Shown: one piece after another, positions 1 through 11,999 of the stretch
Layout: each line of letters begins with the position of its first letter
Numbering within the stretch: the stretch's first letter is position 1
DNA from: Acanthosepion lycidas
Lineage: Eukaryota; Mollusca; Cephalopoda; Sepiida; Sepiidae
DNA length: 64,000 nucleotides
Direction: 5' to 3'
Assembly: GCA_963932145.1 (NCBI GenBank)
Contig: OZ010586.1
Location: 73,155,087-73,219,086 of the forward strand
Notes under the pieces: model-generated
What the model saw: only the letters and a program-made list of their open reading frames with translations
What the model was told of the DNA's origin: nothing
Databases searched by the model: none
Translations under genes and position numbers: made by a program

Positions 1-970
1 GAGCTTATTTGCTTGCACACTGCAAAGTAACCCTAAGTATTTTTGTTTAAGTCAAGAATTTCCATTTGATAAGGACAATTTATGTGCAAAATGATAAAAG
101 GTAGGGTATGTTGTTTATACATCAGTCTATATCTTTGATAAGAGACCAATTCTTTTTAGAAAATCCAATATATTTTTTAGTTGATTCTCGGGCAAGTACT
201 GTTCTTTATGATGCAACTTTTATATAAACTGATGGTGATTTAAATCTTGTTTCATGGCATCCAAGGTTTAGTTATTTTAAGTAGTATTTAACGCACGGAG
301 AAAGCAGGACGCAAGCGGTTTATCTTTAGTTAGATTCACAAGAGAAGCCAAATAAAACAGCGTCCTTGTGCCAGATTTGTTTTTATTCTAAATAACACAC
401 TTATTCCATATTGCCTACCAACTGCACTTCATTAAGTAATAATTGATGTGCAAAATTAGATTTAAAAACTGACCTAATTTAAAAGCATTACTGTGGTTGC
501 TGAAAACTTTTCGGCCCACATAAAACTTTGATCAAATGACAAAACGCCAAAATTTATTATAGAATATCTTCTTGATCGGTGTAAGAAATTATTAGCGCCC
601 CGTCGTATAAACTGCAACTTAAACTTTAAACAAAAATAAATTGAGTGTATGGATCTATGAGTCTATGATTAGTCTCAATACCGTAGTGAGTTTGATTCTC
701 ACCCAGTGCCTTTTTACTTGTGATTTTGTAGTATTAAACTTATTCAATAGTATTAAACTAGTGTTTTACTACAGAGCAATCTAGTTTAGCAGATCATTGG
801 CAACGAAGATCAAAATGCAAAACGAAGAATTCATACGTGAAAATATTATGGCAAAATAAAAAAGAGGAAGATACTCGTCCAATAATTCATGAAATAATAA
901 CAAGACTTCGCAAAGGAAAAATTCGTAAAATGCACAAAGTTTTGATTGTTTTTATTAAGTCGAAACCGTT
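1..970. other. AT-rich stretch, no gene recognised
   Basis: No convincing coding frame or repeat is visible. Around 668-712 a short stretch resembles the promoter-B-box part of the tRNA-type SINE seen at 15.35 and 46.84 kb (GTGAGTTTGATTCTCAC), but it is too degraded to call. Confidence 0.4.
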
Positions 971-971
971 T

Positions 972-1215
972 CTTTTAATCATTTCATCTCTAGAAAGGTA
1001 ATAAAGCCACTAAGACGCAAGGGAGTTATTGAGGATGAAAGACAAACTGAGGGACAATAGGTAAAACTTTATTGAAGAGAAATGACATTAAAACGAACGG
1101 GTTTCAAGGACGCGGAAGATGACGATTGACATTACATTTAAATATGTAAATGTAAATGATTATAGTTGAGAAGAAATCAAGGAGCTGGAAGAAAAGTTAT
1201 AGATTGGAATTTAGT
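972..1215 (-). mobile_element. LINE-A 3' end fragment
   Basis: Minus-strand 3' end of a jockey/CR1-like LINE (here LINE-A). The motif AATAAAGCCACTAAGA followed by the GAAAGACAAACTGAG-type block recurs in the same order at 12.69, 21.13 and 51.88 kb. The terminal bases read TGAAATGATTAAAA on the minus strand, as in the plus-strand copy ending near 37940. Only the last ~240 bp remain. The family assignment rests on fuller copies at 36.8 and 54 kb. Confidence 0.6.
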
Positions 1216-1711
1216 CCTTATCGGAGGAACACGAAGGAAATTTGCATGGTTTGCTTTGAATAAGGCATGACAGGTCCGAGCTGTGAAGGTCTGAACTGGT
1301 GGATATAAGGAATGAAACTAGTCCGAACATCTCTCAATTCAATAACGATAGCGTAGTGTCAGGTATTTTCTGGGGTGATACTAAGAACTGACCATTCTTT
1401 TAGCATCTTTTTTGATGACACGAATACACAGATTCCATTTGAGGCCGGAAATGAGCATTAATCCCAGTAGGCTTTCGAAGCAAGAAGTCTTTTCAAGGGT
1501 AGGATTACTTATCAGCATTAGTACAGGTTTGGGGTCTGCATGGCGGTGATGAAATATTAACATTTCATTTTTTTTTTTTTTTATTGATTTGAACAAAACA
1601 TCTCCCGCTCCAAAATAATATAACTGCCAATAAATAGCATATTTTAAAAAAAAAATTAGTCTACACTACACATATTTCGTCGTAGTGTTTTGCCTGTATA
1701 TGGAAAAATTA

Positions 1712-1750
1712 CGCCCCGAAGATGACAATTTGAAATTGTCGAAAGTACTT
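1712..1750 (+). ncRNA. Hammerhead-like ribozyme motif (degenerate)
   Basis: CCGAAGA (one mismatch to the hammerhead core CUGANGA) is followed by a perfect stem GACAATTT/AAATTGTC and then GAAAG. This is the core-stem II-GAAA order of a hammerhead ribozyme. A similar motif lies at 2404-2440, on the far side of the microsatellite/foldback block. Stems I and III are not clear, so cleavage activity is doubtful. Confidence 0.35.
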
Positions 1751-1935
1751 GACTCCTCAATCCCATCTGACAACAACTCAAATATAAGGATCTTATTATT
1801 CAAGGAATTGATAGTAAATTAATGTCGCATTAAGTCTTGTTAGCAAAGTGATTTCGCCATTAATCACATTAACATTGGTAATTAATTCTTTGTATAAATT
1901 AATTCTTTATAATATAATGTATAAGCTGCACATTC

Positions 1936-1937
1936 TA

Positions 1938-1999
<62 letters not shown>
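1936..1999. repeat. (TA)n(TG)n microsatellite
   Basis: About 20 bp of TA followed by about 40 bp of TG repeats. Confidence 0.95.
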
Positions 2000-2004
<5 letters not shown>

Positions 2005-2039
2005 TATATGGAAAATAGGAAAGAACTGGTTAGGTAAAT

Positions 2040-2205
2040 AATCCAAAGTTCTTTAGTATTTTTGTTATTATTTTTTAAAAATAGTGCTCGATACAAAAGT
2101 AGAGCATAAATATAATTATTTATTTAAAAATATGATTACAACACGCTACATAAGAGATCTCATGAGAACTCTTATGTAGCGTGTTGGAATCATATTTTAA
2201 ATAAA

Positions 2206-2255
<50 letters not shown>
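2040..2255. repeat. Foldback element ending in (TA)n
   Basis: A ~47-bp arm at about 2113-2160 (AATTATTTATTTAAAAATAT...CACGCTACATAAGAG) is repeated inverted at about 2168-2210 with a loop of a few bases. (TA)n follows directly. The bases before the arm (TTTAAAAATAGTGCTCGATAC...AGAGCAT) match the lead-in to the larger foldback at 28.7 kb, so both belong to one family. Confidence 0.7.
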
Positions 2256-2260
<5 letters not shown>

Positions 2261-2403
2261 CATTTGTATATTTCATAACTTACCTCCTCTGACGTTTACA
2301 TCATAAAATTTAAGTCGCACAGTACATAACCTTAGCGTTTTTCACATCAGAGATAAAAATTTAATTTTCAGATGAACACAAGAATTATGTCTTAGAAAAA
2401 CAA

Positions 2404-2440
2404 GACCCGGATGATGACATTGTGCTAATGTTGAAAATAC
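2404..2440 (+). ncRNA. Hammerhead-like ribozyme motif (degenerate)
   Basis: CGGATGA, then a stem (ACATT/AATGT), then GAAAATACTCGGAC. The order and spacing parallel the motif at 1712-1750, and both are on the plus strand flanking the (TA)n/foldback block. The core has a mismatch to CUGANGA. Confidence 0.35.
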
Positions 2441-2611
2441 TCGGACTAAATGAATATTTATCAAAACAGTAATTTTCTCTCTTCCTTTAATAAGGATACT
2501 AAGAAGCTTCTCCGTGAATAAGGGAGGATCCTATTGAAAATAAGTAGACAAAACTTGTCTAAATTATTCAATGAGACATGTCTTATTGAAAACATGCTAC
2601 CAAAATATACG

Positions 2612-2612
<1 letters not shown>

Positions 2613-2662
<50 letters not shown>

Positions 2663-2673
2663 CTCTTTCTTGC

Positions 2674-2720
<47 letters not shown>

Positions 2721-3035
2721 GTGTGTGTGTGTGTGTGATTGTTAATCTGTGTGAATATCTTTCGGCACAGATATACAAAATTATGTGTGTGCGTCTGTGT
2801 GATGTGTGAGTGAATATCTATGGATACCGATGTACCCACCCAGTTATGTGTGTGTACGTGTGCGTGTATGTCTGTGTGTGTGTATGTGTGTGAATATCTT
2901 GTGTGGGTGTGTCTGTATGTGTGCGTGTGAACAGCTTTCAACACAGATATACTCACTTAGTTGTGTGGGCGCGCACGTGTGTGTATATATGTGGATATCT
3001 ATGGAAACTAGTATACACATCTAGACGTGTGTCCG
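2613..3035. repeat. (TA)n, (GTAT)n and a TG-rich ~60-bp minisatellite
   Basis: Two (TA)n runs are followed by (GTAT)n and (GT)n. Then come about five degenerate units built as (TG)n-GAATATCTNTNGNNACAGATATAC. All open frames here, on both strands, are dipeptide translations of the repeats and are not genes. Confidence 0.85.
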
Positions 3036-3072
3036 TGTGTACTTGAATACTGCTTCTTGAGATCAGACGAGT

Positions 3073-3073
3073 G

Positions 3074-3136
<63 letters not shown>
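3073..3136. repeat. (TA)n microsatellite
   Basis: About 60 bp of TA repeats. Confidence 0.95.
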
Positions 3137-3141
<5 letters not shown>

Positions 3142-3154
3142 AATGCCAATAGGA

Positions 3155-3205
3155 AAACTGTTGTTATTGGTGACGCGTTTCTTCCAATGTGGACTTTCTC
3201 AAAGC
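3155..3205 (-). ncRNA. Hammerhead-like motif beside (TA)n
   Basis: The minus strand reads AGTCCACATTGGAAGAAACG then CGTCACC: a TCC/GGA stem, an exact GAAAC and a CGTC. The 5' core box is degenerate. The layout matches the motif at 29081-29113, which also lies just after a (TA)n tract. Confidence 0.35.
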
Positions 3206-3489
3206 AAAAAACGAAATGAATTTAATTAAAGAAAATAACTATTAATAACAAAAAACAGAATGTTCTTAGCAACTGGAGTGAAATAGATAAAGTTATAGAT
3301 ATATCGATAGTGGCACTGATAGTTTATTTTACTGGATTAGGAATGGTTGAGGACTTCTCTCCGTTTCTTTAAGTTATAAACTATAGATGAGCCAATTCTG
3401 TATAAATCACACAAATTTTGCACAAGCACGCCGCTCTCAGGTTTTTTCAGAAGTTATGGCCGGTAGGGAAATTAGCCTCAAATTGGAAA

Positions 3490-3700
3490 AATAGCCTAGA
3501 AAATTTAACTCTCAGAGAAAATATTTAAGGCAAGCTGGCAGAGAAAAGTGGCGTAAAAGCTACCTAACGAGCTGGGTGAATGATTGGCAGGGCGGGGATT
3601 TAGAGAGATAGTAAAAAAAACAAAAACAAAAACAAAAATAAACTTTACTTACTAAGAGCTACAAAGGACAGAAAGTTGTGGAAAGCCGTGATCACCCCAC
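3490..3700 (+). mobile_element. LINE-B C-terminal fragment
   Basis: Plus-strand fragment of LINE-B, a family with an endonuclease-reverse transcriptase of the type whose C-terminal part reads MWFYRRMLKIPWTEHVSN in fuller copies. Here only the end remains, with a translation containing LRATKDRKLWKAVI, which recurs in the other copies just before the 3' terminus. Confidence 0.6.
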
Positions 3701-3705
3701 CCCCA

Positions 3706-3797
3706 ATCCTGGGTATGACGATAAATTACATTCGCGTCCTGGGTAAGACGATAAACTACATCCGCATCCTGGGTAAGACGATAAACTACGTCCAACA
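3706..3797. repeat. 30-bp tandem repeat, three copies
   Basis: Units starting CCTGGGTA at 3708, 3738 and 3768 (period exactly 30 bp), core AAGACGATAAACTACATCCG. A diverged single unit is at about 27166-27195. Confidence 0.85.
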
Positions 3798-3960
3798 GCA
3801 AGGCCTCTGATCAGGAGGTTTTGAGGAGTGTGAAACCACCTCTTAATTGCTGGTGTTCCCAGGTCCACCCTGACCTGGGGTGGTAGCAGCTGTTAGGGCC
3901 CCAGCAATGGGTGAATACTTAATACCCAAACTGGGGTAAAAACATTATAAAAGTGTAAAA
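3797..3960. repeat. Dispersed repeat shared with 27.2 kb
   Basis: CTCTGATCAGGAGGTTTTGA and the following GTGGAACC-like block recur at 27196-27235 directly after the same 30-bp unit, so unit and flank move as one repeat. The family is not recognised. Confidence 0.5.
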
Positions 3961-4309
3961 ATAGGTTTTAATACAAGAAATACTTTGTAAAATATTATTG
4001 CCAGCAATAAATTTTTGAAGAAAAATTATTACCGTCAATACATTTAAAAAAAAAAAAAACAAAAAAAACAGCTATACAGCTAAAAAAAATATCCACGATA
4101 CTTTTTAAAAAATATATATTATCAGCAATAAAAATCATGTCCGCATTAAATTACCCACAAATGTTGATATGCCGTAAAACAGACTAAACCAAACCAAACG
4201 TGATCACTCCCGTCCTGAAAAGACATTACGCATAGAAAAAAAAAAGTGAAAGACAGTGAATAAGAGAAAATGTATTTAAAATACAGTAACTTAAAACACG
4301 AGTGGCAGT

Positions 4310-4770
4310 AATAGGGTATATATTTCCAGACATTATTCTTTAAGAAGAGACTTAAGGCAACAGAAATATGGTTTTACAAAAGGATCCTGGGAACCCCATA
4401 GACTGCATAGGTGAGAAATGAAAACGTTTTATAGAAGATAGAAACAAACAAATAAAAAAAAAATACTTCAAATCAGAAAGAGAGAATTGAAATTTCAAGG
4501 ATGCATAATGAAGAAAGACGGCTCGGAGAATTTGACATCCACAAGACATATTGACGGCAAGAGAGACAGAAAAAAGCAGCGCGTAAACTATCTAACCAGT
4601 TTGTGTCAATGGTTGGCTGTACAGGAAGTGGAAGGGTTGGTGAAAACATAAACCTTACTGTGAGCTACAAATAATAGGAAGTTGTGAAGAACCATGATCG
4701 CTCACGTTCTGAAGGGACGCGGTACATAGAAGACAGCTCGAAGTTTTAAGCTGTACATTACTTCATGTTT
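4310..4770 (+). mobile_element. LINE-B 3' portion
   Basis: The plus-strand translation contains a degraded WFYKRILGTP...VRNENVL block, then a basic stretch and VVKNHDRS near the end. This matches the C-terminal part of the reverse transcriptase of LINE-B (compare WFYRMKLRIPWTKHVSN at 12.2 kb). It carries stops and is non-coding. Endonuclease and catalytic RT domains are absent because the copy is 5' truncated. Confidence 0.65.
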
Positions 4771-4789
4771 AATTCATTACAGTTTGCAT

Positions 4790-5455
4790 TTTACAATGCT
4801 GAAGATGGTCAGCGTGTAATTTAAGAAAATTCAACAAGCTATCTGTTCCATTAACGAGCAAAGATTTGTATTTAATGTCTAAATGAATATTCATAGGATG
4901 AAGAAGTATTTCTGTCGGAGTAAAACAACTTTCTATTTAAAAAAAATATTGGTTGCTATTCGTTGCAATGATTGTAGCAGCAGCAGCAGCAAAGGCATTA
5001 ATAACAATATTAAAATTGGATTTGATGCTTTTCGATTTCACTGAATCAGAAGACATTATGATGACAATAAGAATACGGCGAGTAATGATGAAATTATGGG
5101 AATGAATGATGGCTAATCAGAGTAAGAATATAAGAACACCAATTCCGTTAATAATAAAAAATATAAAGGTTTGACTATAAACCAAGAATACAGATTTTGA
5201 AAATAAGGCAATTAAAGTGAAAGCGGCGTAATAAGACTGCAAGAGCGGAAATAGGGATAAGAATAACAACGTAATGAATAAATGAAGAATGATATACGTT
5301 ATACTGGCAGGAATAATGGTTGAAAAATGAAAACTAGACTGAATTATTTAAGAATAAAACACGGCTAAGAAAGACATAACGAAATGTAACGGAAGAAAAG
5401 AAATGGATTAGAGTTTCAAACAAGATTATAAAATGATGGGATAATAAAATTACCA
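4790..5455. other. AT-rich stretch, nothing recognised
   Basis: No coding frame or known repeat beyond a short CAG/AGC run near 4975-4992. It grades into the tandem array that follows. Confidence 0.4.
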
Positions 5456-6490
5456 GGAATATACAGAACTAGAATAGAAAATGAGAATGAAAAAGAGCGA
5501 GGATAGGAATATGAGAATAGACATAATGTTTTTAAAAAAATTAAAAACTAATAATAATAATAATAATAATAATTTAGTAATGAAGTGAGGAATAATAAAT
5601 AGAATCGGAATTAAATGAGAGTATAAAAGAATAAGTAAACAAGATACAAATAACAATTTTAAAACATGAGACTTGGAGAGGGATATTAATAATAAAAAAA
5701 AGAACAAGAGAATAAATATTCGAATAAGAATAAGAAATGAGAATGAAAGAGGAATATTAAAACGTGAATGTAAAAATGAAAAAATAAACAAGAATCAGAT
5801 TTTAGAATGAAAGCGGAATATTAAGAAGCGAATGTAAGAATAAAAATCTGAACAAGAATAAAAAACAAGAATGAAAGCGAATTATTAAAAAGTGAATGTA
5901 AGTATAATAATGCGAAGAGCAACATGAAATAATAATGATGAAAAGAATAGCAAAAAGGGAATGTAAGAATAAAAATACAAACAAGAATAAAAGAAGCAAT
6001 ATTAAAGTAATTGTAAGATGAAAGATACAAACCAGAATGAAAAATGCGACTGAAAGTGAATTATTAAAAAGTAAAGTGAATGTAAGTATAATACGAACAA
6101 GAATATGAAATGCGAAGGAAAGAAGGAATAGCAAAAAGTGAACGTAAGAATAAAAATACGTAGAATAAAAGAAGGATTATTAAAAATTGATTGCAAGATG
6201 AAAAATACTTTAAAAAACATGAGAATTAAAGTGAAAAGCTAATGTAAGTACAATAAGAAAAATTCGAATATAAATAAAAAACTGAGAATAAAAGAAGGAA
6301 TATTAAAGTAATTTTAAGATGAAAGATGCGAGCAGGAATAAAAAATGAGGATGAAGTGTATTATTAAAGAGTGAATGTAAGAATAATAATGCGAACATGG
6401 ACACGGAAGAAGGAATATTAAAAAGTGAATGAAAGAATAAAATTACGAGAAAGATTAAGAATTGTGAAGGAATGAGGGAATATGAAAAAG
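5455..6490. repeat. Degenerate AT-rich tandem array (~60-bp unit)
   Basis: Many loosely repeated units of the form AGTGAATGTAAGAATAAAAA-TACGAACAAGAATAAAA-GAAGGAATATTAAA. Unit length varies around 60 bp with indels, and a (TAA)n run occurs at 5551-5576. The overlapping minus-strand open frames (phenylalanine/leucine/isoleucine-rich) follow from the purine-rich composition and are not genes. Confidence 0.75.
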
Positions 6491-6583
6491 TTAATGCAAA
6501 AAAAAAAAAAAATTAAAAATTAGGTTGAGAGAAGGAAAATGAAAATAAAATTATATCAAGAATAAAATACTTCGAAGGTATAC

Positions 6584-6628
<45 letters not shown>
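6584..6628. repeat. (TA)n microsatellite
   Basis: About 45 bp of TA repeats. Confidence 0.95.
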
Positions 6629-6631
<3 letters not shown>

Positions 6632-6868
6632 GTGTTTTATTAAGACGGATTATATCTTAGGGTGTTCATTTAGACGGATCAATAAATAAATCAGTGCTAT
6701 GGGGAAAATTTATTTATTTCTCTATTGGATCATGTCATTTAAGTCATGGCAATTATGTGTAAAAAATAATATCGCCCAAAATTTCACCAGATCTGAAAGA
6801 AAAAGAAAAAAATCATTAGACGCTTAAACTTAATTCACATTTAAAATCGGTCCAAGTTATTGGAACAC

Positions 6869-6880
6869 ACACACACATAC

Positions 6881-6970
<90 letters not shown>

Positions 6971-6971
6971 G
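6869..6971. repeat. Compound (CA)(CATA)(TA)(GATA) microsatellite
   Basis: Successive CA, CATA, TA and GATA tracts. The minus-strand open frame rich in YLSI is a translation of the repeat. Confidence 0.95.
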
Positions 6972-7079
6972 GGGATATGTAAATAAATACATAAGTAAGA
7001 AAGATAAAAAAGATACATTAAAGGGAATTAATAGGAAAACAAAGAAGATATTAGAAATTAATGACAGATGAGAAATCAT

Positions 7080-7640
7080 GCTGATATTTCAACTTCTTAA
7101 GAATAAATATCCTTTATGATTAAAGTCAAGTTGTTGCGAATATAGCAAAGCTAAATTTATGGAGAAGTTTGCATGTATATGAATACATGATCATATTTAA
7201 TATGTTCAAAGTCAGTCATGACGCTCGGTGAATATTAAAGATGGTTTAAATCTCATTATTTCTCTTTTTTTTTTTTTTATTTATTTTGCTCTCACGAGAA
7301 AAGCAAAGGCGAGTCTAAAACAGTGGCTTTGGTCGTGAAGACGTAAAATGATACATGAAAGATATTTGCTACCCGAACCAAAACCCGATTAAATTGCCGG
7401 ACAAACTTAATTTCTTTTATTAATTTTTGAGCGATATCTTTTTAAATCTCCATCGAAAATTAAACTCAAATCTCGTTTCAAATCTCGCCGGATGATATTT
7501 CAGTTTTTTTTTCCGACCTACGGTTGTAGTATAACCGACATAAGCTTTGTAATATAAATCAAGAAAAATACGATAAAAAGATGGAAAAAAAAAAGCTTAT
7601 CAAAAATTAATGATGTCAATGCTTTGTTTCTGTTGAACTA
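7080..7640. other. No feature recognised
   Basis: AT-rich single-copy-looking sequence with a poly-T run near 7266-7279. No coding frame. Confidence 0.4.
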
Positions 7641-8136
7641 AATAATTAAATATTAAATGTTGGCAACTGTATTTGAAGTTTAGTCCAATTTCCTCTTGGT
7701 GCGTATGGTCGGACCGATGCTAAACTGGCAGGACATCCCGCGGTGGCTGCAGTGAAATATCTAGTCGACTTCGGTGCTATTTTTTTCTTCAAGCTGATTA
7801 CGCGGCATGATTCAAAATGGCTTACAAGATGGCCGGGCGCTAGATCTGACGGTTGGATCCTACTGCAATCCACACGTAGTGCGTTAATGTTACTCCGAAT
7901 AAGTGACTTTAAAGTGTCTCTCCCGAGCACTGTTTTCAGTTGATTATATGATGGCTTACCCCATGATATCATTTTTTGCAGGTGATTCTAGAAATATGTC
8001 TCGCCCAGTATAGATTCGTCTTCACCAAGGATGGACTCGATGCTTGGGTCTTTGGCTTTTTTGAGGACACCCACGTCAGTGAGGAAATAATACCGTTCGT
8101 AAGCAGCACTAGAGGAAGCTTCTGGTGGAACTTTAG
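7640..8136 (-). other. Unassigned sequence with small minus-strand frames
   Basis: Minus-strand frames of 108 aa (7646-7972) and 62 aa (7988-8176) are not low complexity (for example GGRTKVPPEASSSAAYERYY), unlike most frames here. The second begins inside the Penelope terminal repeat, so this may be transposon-derived or insert DNA next to that element. I do not recognise a domain and would not call a gene. Confidence 0.3.
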
Positions 8137-9700
8137 TTCGTCCACCGGAGTAGATTGTTGTAGTTCCACGTGCCATGCTTTTTCTGGATGTTTCGTTATC
8201 AGTTATCTCCCTTTAACTCAACTCTTTAAGTTTTTATTCGCTTCCTTTGTAACCAGGTATTGAAATCACAACGATTTGGCTCAGGTCACTTTATTCAACC
8301 ATCGATTTTATCCACTGGGTCATGTGTCCTTGAGTACATCAGTGGGTGAATTTGTGGGGCTTAATGTCTCAGTAAACATTTTTTACCAGAGCTCATATTA
8401 CAATTTTATTGTTATTATTGTTTTTCGCTAAAACTCCGTATTACTGATTCGCGTATTGTATTCATTTATAAGCTTGGCCGGCTTAGGAGATTTCTGTAGC
8501 CTAGTATATGCGCTGATTTCTTAAGTTTTCGTCTTTTCCAGTAATATTCTCTGTCTACTGTTTCAGCCTCATCCCACATGCGGCGGGGATCTCCCCTTTC
8601 CCTCCATATGTGGTCAGCTACGCCAGGTTTTACTATTTCCCCTGGTGATTACGCTGTTCCTGTAGTTTTATCTTAAGGAGGCGGCCTGTTTCTCCTTTAT
8701 ATTTCTTACTACAGCTGCATGAAATGGCGTACAAACAGTCCTTAATCATGTTCTCGGTTATGCGAGATCTTATACGGAAGAAATGTCTTCGAAGTGTTTA
8801 ACCACTTCTGAAAGACGTCCTGATGTTATACGGACCACAGATCTTTTGTATTTTTCCGATAATCCCATCACATAGTAGGCAGACTGAGGCTATTTCTTAT
8901 GTGTTATCCTCTTGAACCCTTCTATCTCAGTTTGTGGAAGCTGCTGCCATGTACCCAGGGTAGTTGATATGCTGTAGGGTACTGATTATACTGATAATAC
9001 TTGTTAATATGTCTCTGGGTCACCACTTATGACTTTTGAACGAAGTTGTAAGCAGTGGACGATCCCTTTCTTTACATTGTATGGGTGGTGGGAGTTGAGG
9101 TATTGTCCAGTGAATGTTGGCTTGAGGTATACGAATGTCTTGAACCCATGCTTTATTCGAGATATTAATACATCTAGGAATGCTAGTTTGTTGTTTTCTC
9201 TCTCCATTGTGAACTATATCGATGATCTTATTCTGGACCTCCTCCTGGTGTGGCCAGAGTATGATGGTGTGTCATCAATGCATCTCAGTCGTAGAGTTGG
9301 CTTTAGTGATGTGGATTCTAATGCCATTTCTTTGTAGTACATCATTTATATGTTATACTGGTGATAATGGCGAGCCCATTGCTAAGCCTTTATCCTGCCG
9401 ATATATGTCTGATTCCGAAGTGTGTTATACAGAAAGTCAATATCTCCATTAGGTTATCTATTGTTATGCTGGTATGTTCTCCTAGGGATGAGTCTGAAGC
9501 CAGTCTGTCCCTGAATACCAGTAGTGCCTCCTCTGTGGGTACCTTGGTGAACAAATGCGCCACGTCCAGGCTCACCATCTGGTTGGATGGGATGGGAGCA
9601 TTATTTCCACGATGTCGTGAATATCGTAACGAAGATGAAGACAATACTCCGAACAATAGTGTAAATAATTATAATACCTCATCTCAGAAATATAGACAGA
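8137..9700 (-). mobile_element. Penelope-like element (RT + GIY-YIG), decayed
   Basis: The minus strand encodes pieces of a Penelope-type reverse transcriptase: MVSLDVAHLFTKVPTEEAL near 9580, LAMGSPLS-like sequence near 9380, and LAFLDVLISRIKHGF with VYLKPTFTGQYLNSHHPYN near 9100-9200. Near 8670-8720 the translation KDCLYAISCSCSKKYKGETG is the GIY-YIG endonuclease region of these elements. 9605-9700 and 8137-8335 both match the terminal repeat seen whole at 18953-19320, but in opposite orientations, an arrangement known for Penelope elements. The element is shortened between terminus and RT, and the frames are interrupted. Confidence 0.85.
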
Positions 9701-9844
9701 TATCCACATTTCTGTTCTGTTGTTTCAAGTATCGTCAGCAATTTCTGGTCAATTCTATAATCAGAATTGCTTTGTAGTCATCTTTCAAAGGATATAATTA
9801 TCAAAACTGTATTCATTTATATATCTCCGGTGTATTTATTTGTA

Positions 9845-10390
9845 TAGGGTGTCCCAGAATAACGTATACACTCTTTGAATCGTTATAACTTATTCAATTT
9901 ATGTATTTTGACTATATGATTAATAAAAGAGAAAGATTACACATTTAAAGAATTTGGGAGTAAAATATACAAAAAAACATAGATAATTAACTTTAATAAG
10001 ATAAAAGCTACTTGGAGCAATGACAGTATATTCATATAATGATGAGTTCGCGTCACGTGCTCAAAATGGTTGCCGTTCTGTTCAATACACTTTTCATATC
10101 TTGGAGAAATAGACTTACAAACGTCCAGTATCATTTCCTCTGGTATTTGAGCACATTCTTCTTCAATTGCTACTCTCATTTCAGCAATTGTTTCAGGTTT
10201 TCTGCTGCAAACGTTCTCTTTTAGAAAACCCTCACAAAAAGAAATCCAAGGGTGTCAAATCTGTTGATCTAGGTGGGTATTCAACTGTCCCTGTTTTGCA
10301 TATTTTCATCCATATAAGTTCTCACATCACGCTAATGTATTATTAACTATTAATATTGAAAGAGTGTATACATTATTTTGAGACACCCTG
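9845..10390 (-). mobile_element. Internally deleted Tc1/mariner element
   Basis: Terminal inverted repeats of about 30 bp: left GGGTGTCCCAGAATAACGTA, right on the opposite strand GGGTGTCTCAAAATAATGTA, both bounded by TA. The minus strand keeps the transposase C-terminal part: PPRSTDLTPLDFFL (the DDE region whose family form is SPDLTPLDFFLWG), then MRVAIEEECAQIPEEMILDV and a closing NGNHFEH. At 546 bp it lacks the N-terminal half and is non-autonomous. Confidence 0.85.
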
Positions 10391-10394
10391 TATA

Positions 10395-11265
10395 TTACCT
10401 GTTTCATCTGTAGTGGGAAGGGAGATAAATCAACTTAAGTTAGTAAATTTGTGAGTGATTACGTTCTTTAGTCGTTTTAATAATCTCTACAAATACAATA
10501 TTTATCTGCATTTAGACAAAATTAGTTCCCAAGTAAAATGAACCGCTTAATTAATCAGTTACTTTATTGCCACGTCTTTTAGATTTCAGTCTTATTTGTT
10601 GAAGACTTTCATGTGAGGCACTGAGATTGCTTCGTCTATTAAGTGATTGTCTGGTTTCAACTTGGTTTTGAGATAAGCTTTGTCGTTGCTGTCTTGGTCG
10701 TTCTGCTGCGAATCTTTTTCTTCCGGGCGATATTTCGACTTAATTGTTATATTAAGCACAGAAAATTATTAGCATGAAAAGATACTGAGCAAAAAAAAAA
10801 AGCGATTTTTATATAATGCCAGGAGTAATCACTGAATCATAGATACCAGTGAACGTTTAAACACATATAAAGTGAATGGATTAATTAAACAGTTCATTGG
10901 CCTCCATTTTATCCCCGCTTTATTGAATCTCAATACATTGTTTCAAGACTTTTGTTTTATTGCATCTCACTATTAAAACTTTCTAACGATTGGCATCATT
11001 GTTGACGACACGGGTACTCTAGTATGTACATAAGTATAAAATTTCTTTTCAGAGTTTCTTAATTGAGAATCACTTGATTAATGTGCGTTCTAATATCTTC
11101 CAAGAAGTTAATGTAACTTTTACAAGGCAACGTATTTCCAACGTCTCCTAATGACGGTGTGGATACCGTGTTTGTGATAAGCCTGAGAAAAAAAAAAAAA
11201 AAAAACGCAGCCACTTTTTTCAGAAACCTTGTAGGAACGTCATTTTATTAGCTGGTCTACCTGAA
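10395..11265. other. No feature recognised
   Basis: Low-GC unique-looking sequence with short poly-A runs (10790, 11189). No coding frame or repeat family recognised. Confidence 0.4.
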
Positions 11266-11269
11266 TCTT

Positions 11270-11690
11270 TCTTTTTCTTTTTTTCTGCCTTTATGAACCA
11301 AATCACATCAGAACGAAACCGATCATAACTCTCCCCAATCTTCCTGTCTTTTAGTGCTTATAATAACTTTTGCCCCTCTAACATCCATCTTTGTCCTTGT
11401 TCTGCTATGCATTCACAGAATCTCGTTAATGTCATTCTGATTGTAAGTATACATATTCCCCTCATGTTATTCTCAGCATTTGTCAGTAGAATCACATGTC
11501 TTTCACTTTATGTATCTTCTTCATCTCTAAGCATTCATTGCCACATACGGCATTAGATATTACCCAATTGTTAAAGAACCTTATCATTGTTTATATCGAT
11601 ATATACTTATGCCTTAATATATTGCTTAGTTTCTGGAAGGCATCTTTCACTAATCTATGCTTTTCTGTGTCACATTTTATCTGCTACTAC
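11270..11690 (-). mobile_element. LINE-B fragment
   Basis: The minus-strand translation includes KDAFQKLSNILRHK, then SNAVCGNECLEMKKIHKVK and QMLRIT, in the same order as in the LINE-B copies at 37.95-38.5 kb (FQKL...LLCN...RRTLRIAWTEH). The tail DRKIGESYDRFRSD corresponds to the terminal KLWRAMIAHVLK block. Internal deletions and stops make it a dead fragment. Confidence 0.55.
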
Positions 11691-11999
11691 ACTTCTTCTA
11701 TAAACTGTGTCCATCATTGTTTTCCCCAATGTCTTGTTCTTTCTAAATATTTTAAGGGTTACTGAATGAGGAATAACCAAAACAGAGGTTGGAAGTGAAA
11801 TGGTAATCTTTATAACATCAACAAAATCCAATACTCGCCAGCGGCGTGAAGTAGGTAAACCTCTTCTAGTGGTGGACCACTTAACCCCACTTACAATAGT
11901 ATCCACCGTATTTATGAGGACTGGGACAGACGCCTTAGTGTTCATAGGTAAGGTATATAACAGTAACTTTCCGTATAGTTTTTCTTTTTCCTATCTCTC

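Noticed and set aside
2806-3024. Cysteine/valine-rich small protein
   Set aside because: Translation of the (TG)n-rich minisatellite.
5450-6220. Overlapping minus-strand hydrophobic frames that look like membrane proteins
   Set aside because: They arise from the complement of the AT-rich GAATGTAAGAATAAAA tandem array; all frames are similar and shift with unit length.
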